Shown: piece after piece, positions 23,501 to 35,500 of the stretch | Layout of the letters: each line of letters begins with the position of its first letter | Numbering within the stretch: position 1 is the first letter of the stretch | Source: Elephas maximus indicus | Taxonomy: Eukaryota; Chordata; Mammalia; Proboscidea; Elephantidae | NCBI RefSeq assembly: GCF_024166365.1 | Contig: NC_064827.1 | Span: 46,652,635 to 46,716,634 of the forward strand | DNA length: 64,000 nt | Direction of reading: 5' to 3' | The notes under the pieces: model-generated | The model's database searches: none | Seen by the model: only the letters and a program-made list of their open reading frames with translations | Told to the model about the DNA's origin: nothing | Position numbers and translations under genes: made by a program

Positions 23501-26500
23501 CCCGCGGCTCTGAGAGGAGAAATGCCTAAAGCCACACAGCCGGTCTGTCAGAGCCAGACTAGAACTCGGGTTGACTGGTACACAGTGGGTGCTCTGTAAA
23601 TACATTTTGAGTAAATGTCTATTCTTTTCCTATCACTTTAGGCTTGCGTCCCTCTCACCTAAACTTGTGTCAGGACCTCTTGTTAGGTGCCATAGGATAG
23701 CGACCCCATGTACAACAGAAAAAAACACTGCCCCGTCCCGCACCATCCTCACAGTCGTTGCTCTGTTTGAGCCCATTGTTGCAGCCAGTGTCAATCCATC
23801 TTGGTTGAGGGTCCTCCTCTTTTTCGCTGACCCTCTGCTTTACCAAGCATGATGTCCTTCTCCAGGGACTGATCTCTTCTGATAAGGTGTCCAAAGTATG
23901 TGAGACGAAGCCTCCCCGTCCTCGCTTCTAAGGAGCACTCTACCTATACGTCTGCTAAGATGGGCTTGTTCATTCTTCTGGCAGCCCATAATATATAGTT
24001 TTCTTCACCAACATCATAATTCAAAGACATTGATTCTTTGATCTTCCTTAGTCTCTGTCCAGTTTTCACATGCATATGAAATGATTGAATATATCATGGC
24101 TTGGGTCAGGTGCACCTTAGGCCTCAAGGTGACATCTTTGCTTTTTAACACTTTAAAGAAATCTTTTTCAGCATATTTGCCCAGTGCAGTCTGTCGTTTG
24201 ATTCCTTGACTGCTGCTTCCATGGGCGTTGATCATGAATACAAGTAAATTGAAATCCTTTACAACTTCAATATTTTCTCCACGTATCTTGATGTTGCTTA
24301 TTGATCCAGTTGTGAAGCTTTCTGTTTTCTTTATGTTGAGGTGTAATTCATACTTTGAAGTCTTTGGTCTCCATCAGTAAGTGCTTCAAGTCCTCTTCAC
24401 TTTCAGCAAGCAAGATTGTGTCATCTGCATGTGGCAGATTGTTAATGAGCCTTCCTCCAGTCTGCATGCCACATTCTAATCCAAGAAGTTGGACTGTATG
24501 AAGAAGAACATGGTGTGAGACAATATAGTTAATATAATTCTAACCCCATTAAGGCCTTTGATTGCTAGTCATTTGATTAGTTCATTCATTCATTCTCTCA
24601 TTCAGCAAATATTAGTTGAGGACTTGATATATTCCAAATTCAGGGGTAATAGTAGTGAGCAAAACCGGCTAATAATGGCATTGCTTTCATGGAGCTTAGG
24701 ACCTCTGGGTTCAACTAGATGTTAGGTAACCATACATAAGAATGCATAATATATATTTTCAAATTGAGATAAAGGGTTTGAAGGAAACTGTTGTAGACTA
24801 GGGTGTTCCAGGTTTCATTCTAGGGTAAATCCCTAAAATGAGTCAAAGTTTGTTAAGATTGGAAACCCCAGTGGCATAGTGGTTAAGAGTTATTGCTGCT
24901 AACCAAAAGGTCGGCGGTTTCAGTCTACCAGGTGCTCCTTGGAAACCCTGTGGAGAGTTCTGCTCTGTCCTATAGGGTTGCTGTGATTTGGAATCAACTT
25001 TATGGCAATGGGTTTTTTTTTTTTTTTAATTGTTAAATTGCCCACTATAAGATTTATACCAGTTCTCTTTCTTATCAGCCATATATGAAAGTACTTGTCT
25101 CCTCATGGAGTCCTAGTGGCTTAAGAGCTCGGCTGCTGACCGAAAGGTTGGTAGATTGAATCTACCAGCTGTTCGTTGGAAACCCTATGGGGCAGTTCTA
25201 CTCTGTCCTATGGGATCGCTATGAGTCGGAATTGACAGGACCATGACGGGTTTGTCTCCTCATACCCTTGCCAACAACTGTATATTGTCATTCTTTTTCA
25301 TCTATGTCAAGGTAACAGGTGAAAATAGCTCCATGTTTTAATTTTTTACTATTCTTACTGCATCTAAGAATATGTCCAACATTTGTATAATACTTAAAGT
25401 AATTTTACTGTTAAATGACATATCAATGTTAAATGAGATAATTTCCATATCTTTCAGTTACGTATGGGTTAAATCAGCTTAGAAGGAATTCTTAATACAG
25501 AGAAGGAGAGGTGACACAACGGTGAGAATTAATATTAGGAATTTAATAGAGACCAGAATAGAAGGAGTTTGGCATTAATTAAAAAATGAAAGATTCCACA
25601 GACTTGAAGGTTATTTCCAAAGAATTCCAAAGATGTTATAAGTGATAGCAACATTGTCCAAATAAGTGTATCACCTCCTAAAATGACTTTTTGAAAAAGG
25701 AAATTTGATAATGTTCATAAATTAGATAGTAATATGTGAGACTTCCTCAAGCCATCCTCTGTGATAACACATTGAGAGCACAGCAGTAGAGAAACTTGTG
25801 TATTGGAAATTAAAAGTGAAAAAAATTATTCAGAATGAAGACCAGAGAGACACAGAGATTGAAAATATGAAGGAGGTTTGGTGACATGGAGCATGGAGAA
25901 GAAATGTCCACCATATATTTAGTCAGTGTTTTTGAAGAAAATGAGAAAGAATGGGGGAAAAAAAAAAACATCTGAAGAGATAATAGCCAAGAACTTTCTC
26001 GAATTGAAGAATGGCACCCGGCCATGATTTAAGCTGAACAAACCTAAGCAGGAATCCTCCCTACACGTATTATAGTGAAACTGCAAGACAATGAACATAA
26101 AGAGAAGATTTTAAAAACAGATAGGGAAAAGAGACCTTCAAAGGAGAGAGTGACAGTCAATTTGTCATCAATAACAGTGTAAATAAGGAGACAGTGGTAA
26201 TTATTTTCAATATGCTGGAGGAAAAATTGTCAGTCTAGATGTCTATACCCAGCAAAGATGGGTTCTTCAGTCTTTTCAAGAACAAAGATGAAGTAAAGAC
26301 ATATTTAGACAAGTAAAGCTGAGTGAGTTTACCACCAGACCTTCAATAAAGGAATTCTACGTTCGGAGAGAAGGAATGTATTTTCAAATGGAAGGTCGGA
26401 GATTCTAGAAGAAATGAAGAGCAAAGAAACTGGTAACTATGTGTGTAAAACTAAATCTAATATTGTTTTGTGAGATTAACAAAAATGGAATTATGATAGA

Positions 26501-29500
26501 AGATAATAGCATATAAATTATGAGGGGATGTTCTAAACTCCTGGGTTTTCAGAGGAGAATTATGATATATTAACTTTAGACTTTAATACATTGAGCAGCA
26601 TGTTGTATTCTTTCACCATACCTATTTAATCTGTATGCTGAACAAATAATAAGAGAAGCTGGACTATATGAAGAAGAACGGGGCATCAGGATTGGAGGAA
26701 GACTCATTAACAACCTGCGTTATGCAGATGACACAACCTTGCTTGCTGAAAGTGAAGAGGACTTGAAGCACTTACTAATGAAGATCAAAGACCACAGCCT
26801 TCACTATGGATTACACCTCAACATAAAGAAAACAGAAATCCTCACAACTGGACCAATGAGTAAGATCATGATAAATGGAGAAAAGATTGAAGTTGTCAAG
26901 GATTTCATTTTACTTGGATCCACAATCAACAGCCATGGAAGCAGCCGTCAAGAAATCAAAAGATGGATTGCATTGGGCAAATCTGCTGCAAAGGACCTCT
27001 TCAAACTGTTGAAGACAAAAGATGTCACCCTGAAGACTAAGGTGCGCCTGACCTAAGCCATGGTATTTTCAATCTCATCCTTTGCATGTGAAAGCTGGAC
27101 AATGAATAAGGAAGACCGAAGAAGAGTTGATGCCTTTGAATTGTGGTGTTGGCGAAGAATATTGAATATGCCATGGACTGCCAAAAGAACGAACAAATCT
27201 GTCTTAGAAAAAGTACAACCAGAATGCTCCTTAGAAGCAAGGGTGGCGAGACTGCGTCTTACATACTTTTTACATGTGCTCAGGAGGGATGAGACCCTGG
27301 AGAAGGACATCATGCTTGGCAGAGTACAGGGTCAGTGGAAAAGAGGAAGACCCTCAACGAGGTGGATTGACACAGTGGCTGCAACAATGAGCTCAAGCAT
27401 AACAACGATTGTAAGGATGGCGCAGGACCAGGCAGTGTTTGGTTCTGTTGTGCGTAGGGTCGCTATGGGTTGGAACCAACTGGACACCTAACAACAACAA
27501 CAAGCATATTACAGTTTCCAGGGTAGCCACGGAAAGGCAAAGAGTATGTAATTTCCAGCCTAGTAGAGAAAAAAATATGGAATGAGAAAAAATTCCTAAA
27601 AAGGGAAAGAAAAAAACAAATAGAAAAGGTAAAATAAATAGGAAGCATGAAGAATGGCTGAAAATAAATCTAAATATTATTAATTATAATAAATGTAAAA
27701 GTACTAAATGTTCTAGTTAAAGGACAAAAATTGTTACAGGGAAAAAATTAAAAGGATGGAGAAAAGGTATATCAAACACAAACATCAAACAACAAAAGAA
27801 AGCTGGTGAGTCATATTAATATCAGACAAATAGGCTTCAAGGCAAAAAAATTTACTAGAGTTACAGGGTCACTTTATAATGATAAAATCTCAGGTCTTCT
27901 GGAAGGTAAAACAGTTCTGAACTTGAAAGAGTCTTTTAGATTTAAAGTATATACATTAAAATAACTTCAAGGAGGAAACAGACAAATTTATCATCATAAA
28001 GATTTTTAATACACATCTCAGTGCACCTCAGTTACTCAGGCAGACAGAAACATCAGAAAGATACACAAAATAGGAACAACTCCACTTAACATCTTGCTCT
28101 AAAGGGCATGTATAGAATACCGCATTGAGAGATATTCAGCTTATACACGCTGGTTCAGTTGTACCAGTTGTTAAACTATTGGTATATGTCCGTAGTGGTT
28201 GCATAGTTACTAGATCATGGTTACTTGAGTGTGTTCCCTTTGGGCTGTTTCACTGTGCTGTGTACTCACGATTTGTGCAGTTTTCTTGTATTTTATACTT
28301 CAATTTAAAAGTTTAAGAAATAGAATGTTAATATATTAGAGGAAAGCATCATAGGATCATCTCAATAAATGCTGCTGCTGTTTGCTGTGGAGTCAATTCT
28401 GACTTACGGTGACCCTATAGGACAGAATAGAACTGCCCCATAGGGTTTCCTAGGCTGTAATCTTTTTTTTTTTTTTAATTTTTCTTTTTAAAATTTTTAT
28501 TATGCTTTAAGCAAAAGTTTACAAATCAAGTCAGTCTCTCACACAAAAACCTATATACACCTTGCTGCATACTCCCAATTGCTTTCCCCCTAATGAGACA
28601 GCCTGCTCCCTCCCTCCATTCTTCCTTTTCGTGTACATTTCACCAGCTTCTAACCCCCTCTACCTTCTCATCTCCCCTCCAGGCAGGAGATGCCAACATA
28701 GTCTCAAGTGACCACCTGATCCAAGAAGCTCACTCTTTACCAGCATTGTCCAACCCATTGTCCAGTCCAATCCCTGTTGGAAGAGTTAGCTTTGGCAATG
28801 GTTCCTGTCCTGGGCCAACAGAAGGTCTGGGGCCATGACCACCAGTGTCCTTCCAGTCTCAGTCAGATCATTAAGTCTGGTCTTTTTACGAGAATTTGGG
28901 GTCTGCATCCCACTGCTCTCCTGCTCCCTCAGGGATTCTCTGTTGTGTTCCCTGTCAGGGCAGTCATCGATTGTCGTAGGCTGTAATCTTTATGGGAGCA
29001 GATCCCCTAGAATGCTGGTGGGTTCTAACTGCCAACCTTTTGGTTAACAGCTGATTGCTTAACTATTGCACCACCAGGGCTCCTTCAGTAAATGCTAGAA
29101 AGCATTTTATACAGTTTAATATCTATTCATTTAAAAAAAAAAAAAAAAGCAAACTTGGAATAGAAGAGAACTTCCTTAATCCAGTAATAATTATTGTTAG
29201 TGCTGTTGAGTTGATTTTCAACTCATCGTAACCCCATATGACAGAATAGAACTGCCCCTTAGGGTTTTCTAGGCTGTAATTTTTATGGGAACAGATTGCC
29301 AGATCTTTCTCCTGTGGAGTGGCTGGGTGACTTCAAATTGTTGACCTTTCATTTAGCAGCCGAGCACTTAACTGTTGAGCCACCAGGGCTCTAATCCAGT
29401 CCAATAATAGGTATCTACCCAAAAAACCTACAGCAAATGTTGTACTTAATGGCGAAATGTTGAAAGTTTCTTGAAGATCAGGAATAAGATGAGTGCCTGC

Positions 29501-32500
29501 TATCAATATTTTTATTTGACATTGTACTGAAAGTCCTAGCTAGTGCAGCAAAGAAAAGGAGGAAAAAAAGAACTAAGCAACTGTTTGCAGATAATGGTTG
29601 TTGACAAAGAAAACCTAAAATAATCTACAGAAAAACTATTAAAATATCAAGATTGGTAGGTAATATTAAAAAAACCAGTTGTATTTCTATACACAAGCAA
29701 CAAAGCAAAATTTTAAAAAGGACATTTATGATAGCATCAAAAAAAAAAAAAATCAAGTACCCAAGAATAAATCTTAACAAAACATAAGCAGTGTCATATG
29801 GAGAAAATTATAAAACTTTATTGAGAGAATTAGAAAAGGCTTAAATAGAGAGAGACCCTGTTTGTGGACTGGAAAATTCCATGTTATGAAGATGTCAATA
29901 CTGTACAAACTTTTGTTTAGATTTAATGCAATCTCAAGAGCTGGATTTATGTGTATATTTAACTTTGTAAGTTGATTCTAAATGTATAAATGTTTATTAA
30001 AATAAACTTTGCACTAGGCAAGGCCTGAAATGAGAGAAAACTAAAAAAACATCAAGAAAAAGATTGTTTGACTCTATCAAACTGGTATGGTAGGATATGT
30101 GCCAGACCTTTTTCAGTACATTTTAAAGATACTGGTAAAGAAATAATTTTGTTGTATATGATCTTTTTTTTTTCCTCTGAGTAGCCTCATGTTTTTCTGC
30201 AGCTAGCTTTTTTCATTTAAAAATATGTTTTGGAGTTCTTTCATATGCATATAAAGCTACCCCTTTCTTTTTAACTGCTGCCTGATATCCCAAAGTATGA
30301 GTGTACCATCATTGCCTATATAATCAATCCTTCCCCCCTTCTGTGTACATTTAGGTTACTTTCAATTTTTTCCTTCTTCCAGTGAAGCAAGTGCTTTTAT
30401 GCTTATTTTTAATTTTAAGTGATTATTTGTGTAGTTAGATATTAAATAAATATTTCTGTAGGTATATGCACAATTAAAATTTTAATAGATAGTTCAAAGG
30501 TGCTCTCCAAAGATGATCTGTACCAATTTATACTTCACTATAATGTATGAAACTCTCTATGAGGCAGTTCTGCTCTGTCCTGTAGGGTCGCTATGAGCCA
30601 GAATTGACTTGACAGGGTGGGTTTTTTTGGTGTATAATGTATGAAGGGAGCCCTGATGGCGCAGTGATTAAGAGCTACAGCATGCTACAGCTGCTGACCA
30701 AAAGGTCAGCAGTTCGAATCTACCAACTGCTTCTTGGAAACCTTATGGAGCAGTTCTGCTCTGTCCTGTAGAGTCACTATGAGTCAGAATCGACTCTTTT
30801 TTTCTTTTTTTTTAATGTATGAAAAGAGTCCTGGTGGTGCAGTGGATAAATCTCTCAGCTGCCAACCAAAAGGCCAGCAGTTAGAACCCACCAGCCACTC
30901 TGAGGGAGAAAGATGTAACAGTCTGCTTTCATGAAGATTTACAGGTTTGGAAACCCTGTGGGGCAATTCTGCTTTGTCCTGCAGGATCTCTAAAAGTCAG
31001 AACCGACAAGATGGCAGTAGGTTTGGTTTGGGTGTAATGTATGACCATACCATTTTCTACTGCTCTTGCCAGCAGTGGATGGTATCAATCTTTTAATTAT
31101 TTGCTACTAACATGGACACAAAAGTTACTCATTTATTACTTGTGTAATTATAAATAAATGAGTATTGATAACCTGAGAGTACAAGAAAACTAAAGAGAAA
31201 TGTGTTGCTTGCTTTCAGGTCAGTGCTGACAGTTGCTTGTGAACAAACTGAAGTTCTGCTTTTTGACCCTATATCTTCAAAGCACATAAAAACACTTTCT
31301 GAAGCTCATGAAGACTGTGTAAATAATATCAGGTTAGTATTGTAATGATAAATAAAGTGAACTTTATTAGTTTGGCCCCAAATATTCTGCTTTGGAAGTT
31401 AGTGAAAATTTGTAATACCTTGTCTTCCAGTGCTGTATGATCCACAATTGTGAATCCTGTCCCTTGTTAAACATATCCTTTTAATTCCAAACTCACTATT
31501 AGCCATTTTGGATTGAAATACTTTTTTTACTTCCATATGATTTTACCTTTTCTCTTTGAATGTCAGGGTCATCATTATGAACCTCAACCATTTATTATGC
31601 TAGTCCTGTCATATTTTGGGGCTAATGAGCTGTGTAGAATTACGACAGACCCATTGCTTAGCATCTCTCATACCCTTTCCCCCACCCCACCCCCCCAAAA
31701 TCTAGACTATTGATGGAGAAAAACACATATGCACAGAGAAATTCTTTATAGAATTGCTGGAAGCTCTGTAAATTCTCAGTAATATGGGAAGTTAATAATA
31801 AACAGCTTGGTGGATTAATAGGCAGTCATTAAAATGATAATCATAGAGACTAAATATCAACATAGACAAATACTTGCAATAATATAGATTGAAATTGTGA
31901 TAAAAATTATATAAATATGAAATTCAGCAGAAGAAAAGGTTAGAAGGAAATATTGAAAAATGCTAATAGTGGTTGAGTTAGAATGGATGGATTATGAGTA
32001 ATTTTCTACTTTCTAAATTTTATGTAATATGTAACTTTTATAATTGTTACTTTTAATGTTTTAAAAAAGTAGAAATTACACCTAGTCAGAGTGACATACT
32101 GAGTTTTAATGTAATCCCTGTGTTTTAAATACATAGAACAATAGATTTAATTAAATAGCACAAAGGATACAGTCTGGCTCTGAAACAACATAAACATCAT
32201 TGTGGGCCAGAAATGGAACACAGACACAAAATTATAAATAGGACTGAAACCACACACCTACTGTGTTTTCAGTCTGGAAGCAGACACTGGCATCTAGTAA
32301 TTTATCCCCTGTCAGGTAAAGTGCTGAAGTGCTTCATGTGAGGTAGGAGCCAGAGCCAGAGTTACAGGTTGAAACCAGAGGCATGATTGGAATGTCTGCC
32401 CCGTTTGTGAAAGGCTGAAGAAAAATAAAAGCTATTCACTACCTGGGCCATAGGTTTTAGTAGATAAAGACACAGCCTCATGACCAAGAGTATAATTAAG

Positions 32501-35500
32501 CCACTCATTGAGTCAGTGACTGAATCTGTGATATCTCCAATATTGTCATGAAACCAGAGCCCTAAAATGTCATTATAAGGCCTTGTTCTGGAGTGGGAGG
32601 CCTGGAAGGCCAAGTGAAGGCAACTATAAAACCATTAAACAGGAGGAAAGGAAAAACAAAAAATGTTTTAAAACCTTCCTACTCAAAGTGAGGCTATAAC
32701 CAAAATCCCAAAACTTGTGAAGAAATTTAATAATCATAACAGAATCAACAACCAGAATAGACCCCTTCTCTGGATGAAGTTAATTTTATGGAGTAGTCAG
32801 ACAAAGACTTAATTTTTTAAAATAAATTATTGTATTTATTTTTTTTTTGACTAGGTAATACATGCACGTGGTACAAAATTCAAAAGGTACAAAAGGGTAA
32901 ACAGTGAAAAGTAAGTCTATCTCCCACCTCTGTCTCCTAGCCACCCAGCTCCCCTCCCCAAAGGCAGCCACTGTTACCAATTTCTTGCTGTCCTTTCTGA
33001 GACAGTTTATGCATGTATGAGCACACACACACACACATTTTTATATAAATGGTAGCATCCTACACAGAGTATTTTGCCTTTTTCACTTAATAAAATATAT
33101 TAACGATTGTTCACTTGGAACGATTTTATTCTTTTTAATGGCTACATGGTATTCTGTTGATTGGAAGAGACCTTTAAACATTTTTTAGGATGATTGAATA
33201 AATAACGGATAACTTCCGTTTAAAGAGAGCTCAAAATTATGAAACAAAAGACATGATACAAGAACAGGTTAATGTGGCAAAGAACAAAGTAGAATTTTTA
33301 GAAATTAGATGGGATAAATTTACCCTTTACACCATTGAAGAGAGATTTAGTGGGTTGAAAGACAGTACTAAAAATTTACCCTTGGGAAAGAGGGGGAATG
33401 AGGGGAATTATTGCTTAGGAAACATTGAGTTTTTGTTCATGGGAATGGAGAATTTGGCAGCGAATACTGGTGGTTGTACAACCTGATTGATGTAATTAAT
33501 TTCACTGAATTGTATGTGTGACCAGTGTAATATTAGCAAACGGTGTGTTATCTATAATTTCACAGTAACAGAAGGTCACCCAGAATGCTGAGAAAGGATA
33601 AAAATAAAAAAGCGTAGTTAAAAGACAAGGATTAATTGGAAGACATAATGGCTGAGAGTTTTTAGCATTAAAGAAGGACCTGAGTCCTCAAATCAAAAGG
33701 GAGTTCTAGGGTGTCAGCCAAGTTAAGTAAAGGTAAATACACATCCAGAGAAGTTGTTGTGATATACTAGAATATCCGTGATAATGAGGAAATCTTAAAA
33801 GCTCCATATCAGGGAGGTCAGTTCTCTCCAAATCAGTATATACATTAAGTGCCATTTCAATCAAAATACCAACAGAGCTTCTTATAAAACTTGAAAAGCT
33901 GATTTAAAAATTCTTATTGGATAGCCAAGTACCAAGAATAGCTGAGACAATTTTGAAGGAAAATTAAGACGGTGGGAGTTCTTACCGTTCCAGGTGTCAA
34001 TTGTAGTCTTGGGACAGGGATAGAATAAGTGGCCAATGGAATGGAATAGAGCTCCTGGTAACAGACTCATGCCCACATGAAAATTTAATATACAGGAGCA
34101 GTGGCATTACAGATCAGCAGGGAAAGGGTCAGCTGTTCAATAAATGGAAAAGAGAATTTGTTATATATATGGGAAAAGTAAAATTAGATCTCTGCCTCAT
34201 ACCATAATTTAAAAGACTTCTAACTAGATTAAAAACCTAATTATGATAGCAAACCTTTAAAGCTTCTAAACCTTTAGAAGAAAACATAGAATATATTTGT
34301 GTTCTAAGTGTGAGAAAGGCTTTTTTAAGATACAAAAAACAAATGATTAAGGATTGTTAAATTCAGCTGCAATAAAATTTAAATTTCAGTGTAACCAAAG
34401 ACAACAGTGTGAAAAGATAAGCTATAGGCTAGTGAGAGAAGATATTTTCAGTGCACATAACCAAGAAAGAATTAGTATTCAGAATATATAAGGTAGCCCC
34501 ATAGCAAAATGGAGCCCTGGTGATGTAGTGGTTAAGAGTTCAGCTGTAAACCAAAAGGCTGGCAGTTCAAATCCATCAGCTGCTTCCTGGAAACCCTGTA
34601 GGGAAGTTCTGCTCTGTCCCATAGGGTCACTATGAGTCGTAACTGACTGGACAGCACCTAACAATAACAACAGCATAGCAAAATAGGCAAAGATTCACAT
34701 AAGAGAAACTACAGTGGACAATAAATACAGAAAGACTTTCAACCTTACTAGTTATGGAAATACAAGTAAAAATATCAATGAAGAAATAATAAGTGTTGGA
34801 AAAGATGTTGAGAAATAGGAACTCTTTGATATTATTGATGGCCTATAAATTGATAAAATTACTTTGAATAACAATTTAGCAATATCTGGTAAAGTTGAAG
34901 ACCAACATATTTTTAAAGAAATTAATGCACATGTGAACAAAGAGATATATAAATAAATGTTCATTATAGCATTGCTAGTAATAGTGAGAAGTTGGAAACA
35001 ACTTGAACGTCCACCAAGAGGAAAACAGATAAATAATGGTATACTTATACAATGGAATACTGTACAGTTGTTAAAATAAATGAACCAGAAGCATCAGCAT
35101 CTGAGATACATCCCAGTAATTTAAGGTTGAGTCAGAAAAGCAAGTTGTCGAATAATCTATACCGTGTGATACCATTTAGGTAAAGCTTAAAAACATACAA
35201 ATATAAGCTTGATGAAGGCAGGTGTTTGTCTGTTTTGTTCTCTGCTGTATCCTTAGCACCTCGAACTATGCCGCACACGTAGTGAGTGCTTGTTAAATAT
35301 TTACTGGATAAATTGTATGCAAAACAATATTATAAAATTGTTTATGGATACATACATATGAATTCATGGTGATTAGAAACTTTCATGGGGAATGAAAACA
35401 ACTTTTGGATAGTGGTTCCCTCTGGAGACGGAGGGAGAGAGGGAGGGGAATGGATTGGGGAGGGGTATACAGGATATATTTTTGTTATGTACAATAAAAA

